A stretch of DNA of 64,000 nucleotides, taken from NCBI GenBank assembly GCA_942636505.2, contig CALOGB020000221.1, positions 372,001 through 436,000 of the forward strand, given 5' to 3'. Origin of the DNA: an uncultured bacterium (lineage in GTDB: Bacteria; Pseudomonadota; Alphaproteobacteria; Sphingomonadales; Sphingomonadaceae). The notes under the pieces were generated by a model. That model saw only the letters and a list, made by a program, of their open reading frames with translations, searched no databases and was not told where the DNA came from. The translations under genes were made by a program, and so were the position numbers. This document shows, one piece after another, positions 54,441 through 62,885 of this stretch (position 1 is its first letter; each line of letters starts with the position of its first letter).

Positions 54441-56971
54441 TTGGGCAACTCCACCGTCGCGCCGGTGATCGTCAGGTCGCTCCATTGGCCCGCGCCGTCA
54501 CCGGGCTGGCCGCCGCCGATATAGAGGCGGTAGGCGCCGGGGACGATCGTTCGCGTCCCGTCGCGCGCGACGCTGCTCATCGATCGCGGATCGATCGTGA
54601 TCGGCACGGTGCGTGACTGGCCGGGCTTCAGCGCGACGCGGCCGAAGCCGACGAGCTGGCGCTGGAGGACGGGGGTGGTCGGGCCACCGGCCTTGGCGGC
54701 GGGCGCGACGAGGTAGGCCTGGACGACTTCTTCGCCTGCACGGTTGCCGGCGTTCGACAGCTTGGCGGTGACGGTCAGCGGCTGTCCGGCGGCGACGCTG
54801 AGGGTGGGCTTGGTCGCGGCGTAGGCGAAGTTCGTGTAGCTCAGGCCGTGGCCGAAGCCCCAGAGCGGCGTGCCGGTGAAGTAGCGGTAGGTGCGCTCCT
54901 TCATGGTGTAGTCGGTGAACGCGGGCAGGTCGCCGGTGGTCTTGTAGAAGGTGACGGGGAGGCGGCCCGACGGGTTGTTGAGCCCCGCCAGCGTCTCGGC
55001 GATCGCGGTGCCGCCGGCCTGGCCCGGATACCAGGCGGCGAGGATCGCGTCGGCCGATGCCGGATCGACCGCGACTGCGCTGCCGCTGGTGAGGACGAGG
55101 ACGATGGGCTTGCCGGTCGCCTTCAACGCTTCGAGCAGGCGGACCTGCGCTGGAGGCAGGCCGATGTCGGTGCGGTCGCCGCCGACGAAGCCGGGGACGC
55201 TGACCGAGAGTGCTTCGCCTTCGAGATCGGGCGACAGGCCCATCACCGCGACGATCACGTCGGCATCGCGCGCGGTTGCGACGGCCTGGGCGAGCAACGG
55301 CTCTCCGGGGGGGCTCCAGAGGAGGCGGACGCCTTCGTCGTCGCTACGGTGATCGAGTTCGAGGCGGAACGGGACGGGCTTGCCGTCGCTCGTCAGCGTG
55401 ACCTCGACGCGGCCTTTCTTGACCTCGCCGGCGGAGAGCTGGCGATCGCCGACCCAGAGCCGGACCGCGTCGTGCGTCGAGCAATCCTTCCAGCAGGCGG
55501 GGACGTCGACGACGAGCGGATAGGTGCCGGCGGCGGGGGGCAGGAAGGTTCCGGTCCAGCGTACGCCGAACGTCTTGGCGAGGCCGGGGGCGGGGCTCGC
55601 GCGGTTGTGGTCGATGTCGATGTGGCGATCGGTGCGGGTCAGGGTCGGTGCGCCGACGCCCGCCTGCGCGGCGAAATATTCGGTCTTCAGGCCGCCGGCG
55701 AAGACGGTCTCGGGGACGGGGACGGCTGCACCGTCGGCGAGCGACGAGCCCTGAGCGTAGCGGACGTTGGCGCCGCCGAACTGCTTGCGGATGCCCTCCA
55801 GCGGGGTGACCGGCGCGACCGCGGTGCCGTGGTAATTGCCTTGCAGCACGCCGAGATCGTCGGCGTCCGCGCCGATCACGGCGATCCGGCTGCCGGGCTT
55901 CAACGGCAGGCGGTTGGCGTCGTTCTTCAGCAGGACGATCGATTTCCGCGCCGCATCAAGTGCGAGCGCACGGTGGGCGGGGGTGTCGACCTGGTCGGTG
56001 CCGATGCTGCGCCACGGGTTGGCGGCGCCGAATATGGTGCCGAGCGCGCGGCGGGCTTCGAGCGAACGGATCAGCGCGGTGTCGACTTCGGCTTCGGTGA
56101 CGAGACCCTGGCGGACCGCAGCGGGGAGGGCGGCGTAGGCGCTGCCGCAATTGAGGTCGGTGCCGCCTTTAATCGCGGCGGCGGCGGCGCCCGCGGCGTC
56201 GAGACGGTAGTGATGGTAGAGGCTGATGTTCGACACCGCGTCGCAGTCCGACACGGTGAAGCCCTTGAACCCCCAGTCGCGCCGCAGCCGGTCGTTCATC
56301 AATGCCGGCGATGCGCAGGCGGGGACGCCGTGGATCGAGTTGTACGCGCACATCAGCGACTGAGCCTTGCCCTCGGTGACGGCCAGCCGGAACGCGGGGA
56401 AATAGGTCGCCTCCAGGTCATAGGGGCTGGGATCGACGTCGAAGCTGTCGCGCCCAGCTTCGGGGCCGCTGTGCACCGCGAAGTGCTTCGGGGTGGCGAT
56501 GACCTTGGGGTGGAGCGGGTCTGGGCCCTGCAACCCGCCGATGAACGCGACGCCGAGGCGGCCGGTCAGATACGGGTCCTCGCCGTAGGTTTCCTGGCCG
56601 CGGCCCCAGCGTGGATCGCGGAAGATATTGATGTTGGGCGACCAGATCGTCAGCCCCTCGTAGATCTTGCGGTTCGCGCCGACGTCCTGCGCATTGAAGC
56701 GCGCGCGCGCCTCGGTCGCGACGACGTCGCCGATCTTCGCGACGAGCGCGGTGTCCCAAGTCGCGGCCATGCCGATCGCCTGCGGGAAGACTGTCGCGTG
56801 GCCGTTGCGCGCGAGGCCGTGGAGACCCTCGTTCCACCAGTCGTACGCGGGCAGCCCGGCCTTGGGATCGGCGGGCACGGTGCTCTGCAACTGCGCCGCT
56901 TTCTGTTCGAGCGACATTTGCGCGACGGCGGTTGCCACCGGGTCGGCGGACGCGAGCAGGAGCCAGATCAT
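54437..56971 (-). CDS. GH3 glycosidase with PA14 domain, probable beta-xylosidase
   Basis: An 844-residue enzyme. The barrel domain has YDWWNEGLHGLARNG, ATPKHFAVHSGPEAGRD and the nucleophile D242 in VSDCDAVSN; these match the beta-xylosidase branch of GH3 more than the beta-glucosidase branch. A PA14 domain (about 425-560) is inserted in the C-terminal half and a fibronectin-like domain ends it. The N-terminus (MIWLLLASADPVATAVA) is a short possible signal. Overlaps: ATGA with GH2, GTGA with GH125. The best match in role is NixI, which removes core beta-1,2-xylose from plant N-glycans. Confidence 0.88.
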   Translation of the reverse strand: MIWLLLASADPVATAVAQMSLEQKAAQLQSTVPADPKAGLPAYDWWNEGLHGLARNGHATVFPQAIGMAATWDTALVAKIGDVVATEARARFNAQDVGANRKIYEGLTIWSPNINIFRDPRWGRGQETYGEDPYLTGRLGVAFIGGLQGPDPLHPKVIATPKHFAVHSGPEAGRDSFDVDPSPYDLEATYFPAFRLAVTEGKAQSLMCAYNSIHGVPACASPALMNDRLRRDWGFKGFTVSDCDAVSNISLYHHYRLDAAGAAAAAIKGGTDLNCGSAYAALPAAVRQGLVTEAEVDTALIRSLEARRALGTIFGAANPWRSIGTDQVDTPAHRALALDAARKSIVLLKNDANRLPLKPGSRIAVIGADADDLGVLQGNYHGTAVAPVTPLEGIRKQFGGANVRYAQGSSLADGAAVPVPETVFAGGLKTEYFAAQAGVGAPTLTRTDRHIDIDHNRASPAPGLAKTFGVRWTGTFLPPAAGTYPLVVDVPACWKDCSTHDAVRLWVGDRQLSAGEVKKGRVEVTLTSDGKPVPFRLELDHRSDDEGVRLLWSPPGEPLLAQAVATARDADVIVAVMGLSPDLEGEALSVSVPGFVGGDRTDIGLPPAQVRLLEALKATGKPIVLVLTSGSAVAVDPASADAILAAWYPGQAGGTAIAETLAGLNNPSGRLPVTFYKTTGDLPAFTDYTMKERTYRYFTGTPLWGFGHGLSYTNFAYAATKPTLSVAAGQPLTVTAKLSNAGNRAGEEVVQAYLVAPAAKAGGPTTPVLQRQLVGFGRVALKPGQSRTVPITIDPRSMSSVARDGTRTIVPGAYRLYIGGGQPGDGAGQWSDLTITGATVELPK

Positions 56972-59553
56972 CGGGCGAGGGTCCTCAGGGTAAGCGCTTT
57001 TCGCAAGGTGGCGGCGGAGGCGTCTGAGACGACATGGATGGTGACGCTCTCGCCCGGCAACAGGTCAAAGCCGTCGTCGGAGGGCTGGGCCGCGACCGCG
57101 CCGAAATCGAGCATCACCGCGCGGGCCAGGTTGGTCGCGGTGATCTTCACGTCGGTGCCGGTCCAGCGAACGCTGAGGCCGGGGTCGGGATACGCCATGT
57201 CCTTGGGCAAGGCGCGTTCGATGATCGCACGGCTCGTGCCGCCGTTATCGAGCTGCAGATCGGCGACCGCGTAGCTGCCGGTCGGCGCGGCGGTTCCGAA
57301 CAGCGCGTCGTCGGACAGCGTCGCAACCAGCCTCGACGATAGCGGCTCGAGCATCAGCGCGGCGTTGGTGTCCTTCAACACCTTGCCGTCCATCGTCATC
57401 GTCCGCACCCGCCAGCGGGAGTCCACCAGCGTGGTCGCGTCGGAGATCAGCGAGATACGCGTCGCGCCGTCTTTCCGCTCGGCGACGATCGCTTGCGGCG
57501 CGAAGAACCGCCGGGCGGCGTAGTTGAGCAGCTTCCACCGGCCGGCATGATCGATGCTCGCCCAGCTGATCGAGGGCCAGACGTCGTTGAGCTGCCAGTA
57601 GAGCGAGCCCATCGTGACCGGGCGACAGGCGCGGTGATGCGACGCGGCGATGCGGATCGCCTCGGCCTGGTTGACCTGCGTGAGGTAGACGAGATCGGCG
57701 AAATCGCGCGCGGGGCGCAACCGATCGCGCAGGTACATCATCAGGCGCTCATTGCCTTCACCGGCGAGGAACTTCTGGTGTGCCTTCATCACCGGACTGT
57801 CCGCGGTGAGCGTACCCTTGCCGGCGAATTCGCGGATCGTCGACAGGTCCGGCATCGCCTGGAAACCGTATTCGGACATGAAACGCGGGCAGCTGTCGAG
57901 ATAGTTCTCGACCGGCTTGGAGCCCGACCAGACGTCCCAGAAGTGACGGTCGCCGTCCTTGTCGGTATCGACGGGACCCTCGTAATTGGTCGAGGGCGAG
58001 CCCGGCCAATAAGGCGTGCCGGGGGCGTTGCGCGTGACGGCTTCGCGCAGCACGCGGTCGAACAGCACGGCCATGCCGGCGCCGATGCGCTCCTGCTCGT
58101 CGGCGCCGACAGCCTTCTTGAAGGCCTTCCGATCGGACCAGTTCTCCCAGCCTGACAGCACCTCGTTGCCGCCGGCCCACAGCACGACGGAGGGATGCGA
58201 TCCGATCCGCGCGACCTGTTCCTCGGCCTCGATCCGGACGTTCTCGCGGAAGGCGGCGTCGGGCGGCGTGACGCTGCCGCCAAACATGAAGTCCTGCCAC
58301 ACCATCAGGCCCATCTGGTCGGCGATGTCGTAGAACGCGTCGTCCAGATAGGTCCCGCCGCCCCAGATGCGGACCATGTTCATGTTGGCGTCGCGCGCGC
58401 CCTTCAGGATCGTCTCCATATAGGCGGGCGTGACGCGCGCCGGGAAACTGTCGAACGGGATGATGTTCGCGCCCTTGGCGAAGATCGGCGTGCCGTTGAC
58501 CTTGAACCCGAAGCTGCCGTCCTTGCGGATCAGTTCGACCGTGCGCAGGCCGATCCGCTTCGTCACGCTGTCCTCGGGCGTCGGCTCCGCGCCGCCCAGC
58601 GATGCGGTGACGGTGTAGAGCGGCTGCGCCCCGTAACCGACCGGCTGCCAACGCTTCGGATCCGCAATCGCCAGCGGGATCGAGACCGCATTGTTGCCCT
58701 TGACGAGCGTCACCGTCCGGTCGACCGAGACCGTCTTGCCGTCCGGCCCGGTGACCGCGGCGCGGATCGTCGCGACGCCGGGCGTCTCGACGGCGATGTC
58801 GAGCTTAACCGACAGCCGTGCTTCGGTCGGCGTCAGCGCTTCCTGGTCGACGCGGAGCGTGTCGATCCGCGCGTCGTCCCAGATTTCCAGCCGGACCGGC
58901 CGCCAGATACCGGTGTTGACGATGCGGGGACCCCAGTCCCAGCCGTAATTGTATTTGGGTTTGCGAATGTAGGGCGAGGTCTGCTTGCCCTTCGGTTCGT
59001 CGCCGAACGCACTGTCATATTCGCCCGGCAGTGGGTTCTTCTCGGCGAGCACCATCGGCTGGAGCGTGCGGATCGGCGAGGCGATCGTCACCAGTACCTC
59101 GTTGCGGCCGACCTTCAGCACGGGCTGCGCATCCACGCGCCAGCGCCGATGCGCGTTGTCGGTGGTCAGCAGGACCGTGCCGTTGACGCTGACCGTCGCG
59201 AACGTGTCGAGCCCGTCGAACACGAGGTCGAGGTGATTGCGCTGCATCATCGCCGGGGTGACGTCGAACACCCGGCGGAACTGCCATTTGGTCAGCCCCG
59301 CCCACTGGATCGCCGCCTCGTTCGTGCCCTTGAACGGATCGGGCACGCGATGCGCCGCGATCAGGTCCTGTTGCACCGATCCGGGGACGGCCGCCGGGAG
59401 CCAAGTGGCCTCGCGCTTGTGCGCGGCAATCGCGGCGGTGTCGGTCGGATCGATCCGCACCTGCCACGCGCCGTCGAGCGGCACGACGGTCTTGGGCGAG
59501 GCGAACGCGGGCGCGGCGAGCGCGATCAGGGGAAGGACGAACCAGCGACGCAT
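56968..59553 (-). CDS. GH2 beta-mannosidase, exported
   Basis: An 861-residue GH2 enzyme with a Sec signal (MRRWFVLPLIALAAPAFA). The mannosidase branch is shown by KYNYGWDWGPRIVNTGIWRP, VRIWGGGTYLDDAFYDIAD, acid/base E464 in WAGGNEV and nucleophile E561 in FMSEYGFQAMPD. It should cleave the single beta-1,4-mannose joining the trimannosyl core to chitobiose, once alpha-mannoses are gone. The start overlaps the GH20 stop by one base (TGATG) and the stop overlaps the GH3 start (ATGA). Confidence 0.92.
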   Translation of the reverse strand: MRRWFVLPLIALAAPAFASPKTVVPLDGAWQVRIDPTDTAAIAAHKREATWLPAAVPGSVQQDLIAAHRVPDPFKGTNEAAIQWAGLTKWQFRRVFDVTPAMMQRNHLDLVFDGLDTFATVSVNGTVLLTTDNAHRRWRVDAQPVLKVGRNEVLVTIASPIRTLQPMVLAEKNPLPGEYDSAFGDEPKGKQTSPYIRKPKYNYGWDWGPRIVNTGIWRPVRLEIWDDARIDTLRVDQEALTPTEARLSVKLDIAVETPGVATIRAAVTGPDGKTVSVDRTVTLVKGNNAVSIPLAIADPKRWQPVGYGAQPLYTVTASLGGAEPTPEDSVTKRIGLRTVELIRKDGSFGFKVNGTPIFAKGANIIPFDSFPARVTPAYMETILKGARDANMNMVRIWGGGTYLDDAFYDIADQMGLMVWQDFMFGGSVTPPDAAFRENVRIEAEEQVARIGSHPSVVLWAGGNEVLSGWENWSDRKAFKKAVGADEQERIGAGMAVLFDRVLREAVTRNAPGTPYWPGSPSTNYEGPVDTDKDGDRHFWDVWSGSKPVENYLDSCPRFMSEYGFQAMPDLSTIREFAGKGTLTADSPVMKAHQKFLAGEGNERLMMYLRDRLRPARDFADLVYLTQVNQAEAIRIAASHHRACRPVTMGSLYWQLNDVWPSISWASIDHAGRWKLLNYAARRFFAPQAIVAERKDGATRISLISDATTLVDSRWRVRTMTMDGKVLKDTNAALMLEPLSSRLVATLSDDALFGTAAPTGSYAVADLQLDNGGTSRAIIERALPKDMAYPDPGLSVRWTGTDVKITATNLARAVMLDFGAVAAQPSDDGFDLLPGESVTIHVVSDASAATLRKALTLRTLAR

Positions 59554-61874
59554 CAGCGTGTCTCCGACAGGGTCATGCGTTCGACCGCGTAGAACGGGTC
59601 GGACGTGGGGGAGGTGAATTGGAGGCAGATGTCGCGGTCTCCGGTGATCGTCGGCAACGTCCCCTTCACGCTGAAGCGGGTCGGCGCGGTCTTCGGATCG
59701 GGCAGCGGGAAAGTGCCGGCGATCACCGGTTTCGCGCCCTTCACGGTGCAGCCGACCAGCACCATCAGCTCGCCGTGCGGCGTCACGTTGTAATGCTGGC
59801 GGACCTTGGTGACGTCATGCGCGAGGCCCCAGTTGCGCGGCAGGCGGGCGATATCGATCGTGAACCCCTTGGCGACGTCCATCGGCGCGGCGGGGTAGGC
59901 CGTGCAGGTGTCGAAGATGTCGGCGTTGAACACCGGCGCATTGCCCTGTGCCTCTGACGTCAGCGGCAGGCGCAGGCCGAGAGGTCCTTCGGGGCAGGCG
60001 ATCATGTCGGACGCGGTGCGGGTCAGCAGCGCCTGGCGCCCGGTTTCGAACAGGCGCGGTTCGGCGACCGGCTGGCCATTCGCATCGAACGCGGCGGCGC
60101 GGATCGCCACGCCGGGCTTTACCGAAAGCGGTGCGGTGTAGGCGGGCGAGCGCGCGGTCGGCACCTTGCCGTCGAGCGTGTAGCGGATCGTGCCGTAGGG
60201 GGCCTGCGTGGCGAGCACAACTTTCGCGCGGTTGGCGCGGAGCGCATCGCCGCGCGTGCCCTCGAGCGTGTAGCCGACCGCGAATGCGCTGTCCGCGACC
60301 TCCAGCCCCGACTTGCGCCAGCGCCGGATCTGCGGCTGGACCCGGTCGAGGAAGCCGGCGAAGTCGCGCTTGTCCTTGCCCGACCAGGTAATCTCCGCGA
60401 GCGCGGCGGCGCGCGGGAAGATCAGGTGCTGCATCTGGTACGGCGTGACGATGTATTCGCTCCACAGATTGGCCTGCGCGCCGAGCACGTGCTGCGCCTT
60501 GTCCGCCGAGATGCCCGTCGGCGTCGGCTCGTAATTGTAGACCGTTGCGAGCGACTGGATTGCGAGGCGGCCGGGTGGTTCGTCGCGGCGATCGCTTTGC
60601 AGATTGTCGAAATACAGCGTCGGGGCGGGCGACAGCACGACGTCGTGGTTCTGGTTGGCGGCATCGACCGCGCCCTTTTCACCACGCCACGACATCACTG
60701 AGGCCGAAGGGGGCAGGCCGCCCTCGAGGATCTCGTCCCAGCCGATCAGGCGGCGCTTCTTGCTCGCCAGATAGGTGCCGAACTGGTCGATCATCCAGCT
60801 TTGCAGGCCGTTCTCGTCCTTGATGCCGAGCTTTGCCATCTGCGCCTGCACCTGTGGGCTGCGTTCCCACTGGTCCTTCACCGCCTCGTCGCCGCCGAGA
60901 TGGATATAGGTGCCGGGGAACACCGCCATCAGTTCGTCGAGCACCGTCTTGACGAAGGCGATGCCCTTGGGCCCGGGGTTGAAGAGGTAGGGGTTCACGC
61001 CCCATTCGTTGCTGACCTGCGGCGTGTCGCCGATCACGCCGAGCTCTGGATAGGCCGCGACGAGTGCCTGCGCATGGCCGGGCAGGTCGATCTCGGGGAC
61101 GATGACGATGCCGCGTTCGGCGGCGTAGGCGACCAGTTTGCGCAGTTCGTCCTGCGTGTAGAAGCCGCCGACGCGCGTGCCGGGTGCTTCGCCGGTCGAG
61201 GGGCTGGTGCGGACGCTGCCGATCTCGGTCAGCTTGGGATAGGCCTTCACTTCGAACCGCCAGCCCTGGTCGTCCGACAGATGTAGGTGGAGCGTGTTGA
61301 GCTTCACCGACGCCATCTGGTCGACGATCGCGTAGATCGAGGGCAGCGACTGGAAATGCCGCGCGGTGTCGACCATCAGCCCGCGCCAGCCGAAGCGGGG
61401 GGCGTCGTCGATCGTCACCGCGGGGATGCGCACGGGTTGGCCGAACGCGCGATCGGGGCTGATGAGCTGGGCCAGCGTCATCGCGCCGTAGAGGAGCCCG
61501 GCGTCGCCCGACGCGGTGATCTTCGCCCCCGAAGCATCGACGACCAGCCGGTATGCCTCAGCGCCCTTGATCGCGGCATCGCGGACGAAGCGGATCGTGC
61601 CGTTCTGCGACGTCTGGAGAGCGAGCCCGCGCTCGGTCTTCACATGCGCGATAAGCAGGCGCGCGGCTGCGGCGGCACCCGCGTCGGATGGATCAGCCGC
61701 GATCGTCGCACCGTTCGCGATCGTGAAGCTGCCGGCGGTGCGGGTGATTGCCGAAGGTTGCGGTACCAGTGGCAGGCGGTCCTGCGCCTGGGCCGGGATC
61801 GCGCAGAGAGCGGCGGGAAGCAGCGCCGTCGCCGTCAGCCAGCGCCCGGCATTTCGGTTCGCGGTTGCACGCAT
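59553..61874 (-). CDS. GH20 beta-N-acetylhexosaminidase, exported
   Basis: A 773-residue enzyme with a Sec signal (RWLTATALLPAALCAIPAQA). An N-terminal GH20b domain (about 35-150) precedes the barrel: LHLHLSDDQGWRFE, VPEIDLPGHAQALVAAYPEL and the catalytic D329-E330 pair in YIHLGGDEAVKDQW, using substrate-assisted catalysis. The C-terminal part (about 560-770) has a small beta domain similar to chitobiase C-terminal extensions. It should release beta-GlcNAc from antennae and from chitobiose. First gene of the operon; AGGGAG precedes the ATG. Confidence 0.92.
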   Translation of the reverse strand: MRATANRNAGRWLTATALLPAALCAIPAQAQDRLPLVPQPSAITRTAGSFTIANGATIAADPSDAGAAAAARLLIAHVKTERGLALQTSQNGTIRFVRDAAIKGAEAYRLVVDASGAKITASGDAGLLYGAMTLAQLISPDRAFGQPVRIPAVTIDDAPRFGWRGLMVDTARHFQSLPSIYAIVDQMASVKLNTLHLHLSDDQGWRFEVKAYPKLTEIGSVRTSPSTGEAPGTRVGGFYTQDELRKLVAYAAERGIVIVPEIDLPGHAQALVAAYPELGVIGDTPQVSNEWGVNPYLFNPGPKGIAFVKTVLDELMAVFPGTYIHLGGDEAVKDQWERSPQVQAQMAKLGIKDENGLQSWMIDQFGTYLASKKRRLIGWDEILEGGLPPSASVMSWRGEKGAVDAANQNHDVVLSPAPTLYFDNLQSDRRDEPPGRLAIQSLATVYNYEPTPTGISADKAQHVLGAQANLWSEYIVTPYQMQHLIFPRAAALAEITWSGKDKRDFAGFLDRVQPQIRRWRKSGLEVADSAFAVGYTLEGTRGDALRANRAKVVLATQAPYGTIRYTLDGKVPTARSPAYTAPLSVKPGVAIRAAAFDANGQPVAEPRLFETGRQALLTRTASDMIACPEGPLGLRLPLTSEAQGNAPVFNADIFDTCTAYPAAPMDVAKGFTIDIARLPRNWGLAHDVTKVRQHYNVTPHGELMVLVGCTVKGAKPVIAGTFPLPDPKTAPTRFSVKGTLPTITGDRDICLQFTSPTSDPFYAVERMTLSETR

Positions 61875-62125
61875 GTCGACTGCTCCCTGTATCGGCTCCT
61901 GACGGCCGCTGGTCGAGGAATGTAACCAATATAAGTCCAGACACAACCCTGTCATTTGACAGCAAGCTTGTCCTGCTCTGACAAGGGATCGGACATCGGG
62001 CGGTCAGGGGAAATACCAATATGGCCCATGGATTTAGTCTGGTTGCCGACCACGCGGTCCTTGGCTACGCTACCATAAGGGACGCGGCAAGGCTCGCTTT
62101 GAGCTGCCGGTCGGAGGGGGAATAC
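61875..62125. promoter_or_regulatory. Divergent control region of the N-glycan cluster
   Basis: The 251-base gap between the GH operon and the GntR gene carries clear symmetries. CTGTCA-TT-TGACAG at 61949-61962 is a perfect two-base-spaced inverted repeat. CTTGTC/GACAAG (61967-61985) has a seven-base spacer. ACCAATAT occurs twice (61925-61932 and 62015-62022). The region is AT-richer than its surroundings. It probably contains both promoters and GntR operators; no promoter hexamers are convincing by eye. Confidence 0.5.
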
Positions 62126-62863
62126 ATGGCGTTTTCCGATGACATCGGACGCTTTCGCAAGGGAAATCCATCGCCGCTCTACCTCCAGTTGCAGGAACTG
62201 ATCCGCAACGCGATCGGCGAGAAGCTGTTGGTACAAGGCAATGCGATCCCGGCCGAACGCGATCTCGCGATCGAGTACGACGTTTCGCGGATCACCGTGC
62301 GCAAAGCGATCGGCGGACTGGTCGAGGAAGGGCTTCTCACGCGCAGACGCGGCGCGGGGACGTTCGTCGCCGGACGCGTCGAGAAGAGCTTTTCGAAGCT
62401 GTCGTCGTTCAGCGAGGACATGGCGGCGCGGGGGCGTACGTCGAGCAGCAGCTGGATCTCGCGCTCGGCGGGGCAGGTGAACCCGGAGGAGGCGATGGCG
62501 CTGGGGTTGTCGCCGGGGGCGGCGGTGTTCCGCTTCAACCGCATACGCTATGCCGACGAAGAGGCGATGGCGCTCGAATTCTCGACCATCGCGGGATATT
62601 GCCTGCCGTCGGTCGAGGTGGTCGACGACTCGCTCTACACCGCGCTCGAGAACGCCGGGAGCCGCCCGGTACGCGCGCTGCAACGGCTGCGTGCGGTGCC
62701 GTTCGGTGGCGAGCATGCACGAATGCTGGGCGTCGACGCGGGCCATGCCGGGCTGCTGATCGAGCGCCGCGGCTTCCTGCGCGATGGCCGGGCCGCGGAG
62801 TTCACGCGCTCCTATTACCGCGGCGATGCGTACGATTTCGTCGCCGAACTCGCCGATATCTGA
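62126..62863 (+). CDS. GntR/HutC-family transcriptional regulator (UTRA domain)
   Basis: A 245-residue regulator. The winged-helix head (about 15-80) has PAERDLAIEYDVSRITVRKA and EGLLTRRRGAGTFVA. The rest is a UTRA ligand domain, ending EFTRSYYRGDAYDFVAEL. HutC-type proteins of this sort (NagR, NagQ, DasR) often sense N-acetylglucosamine or its phosphate, which fits a cluster that releases GlcNAc. It is divergent from the six-gene GH operon and followed by the beta-galactosidase gene. GGAGGGGG lies five bases before the ATG. The ligand is inferred. Confidence 0.88.
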   Translation: MAFSDDIGRFRKGNPSPLYLQLQELIRNAIGEKLLVQGNAIPAERDLAIEYDVSRITVRKAIGGLVEEGLLTRRRGAGTFVAGRVEKSFSKLSSFSEDMAARGRTSSSSWISRSAGQVNPEEAMALGLSPGAAVFRFNRIRYADEEAMALEFSTIAGYCLPSVEVVDDSLYTALENAGSRPVRALQRLRAVPFGGEHARMLGVDAGHAGLLIERRGFLRDGRAAEFTRSYYRGDAYDFVAELADI

Positions 62864-62885
62864 CCTTTAATACCGAGAGTGCCCG

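Noticed and set aside
54848..57274. 808-codon plus-strand frame opposite GH3 and GH2
   Set aside because: Antisense shadow crossing two real genes and their junction.
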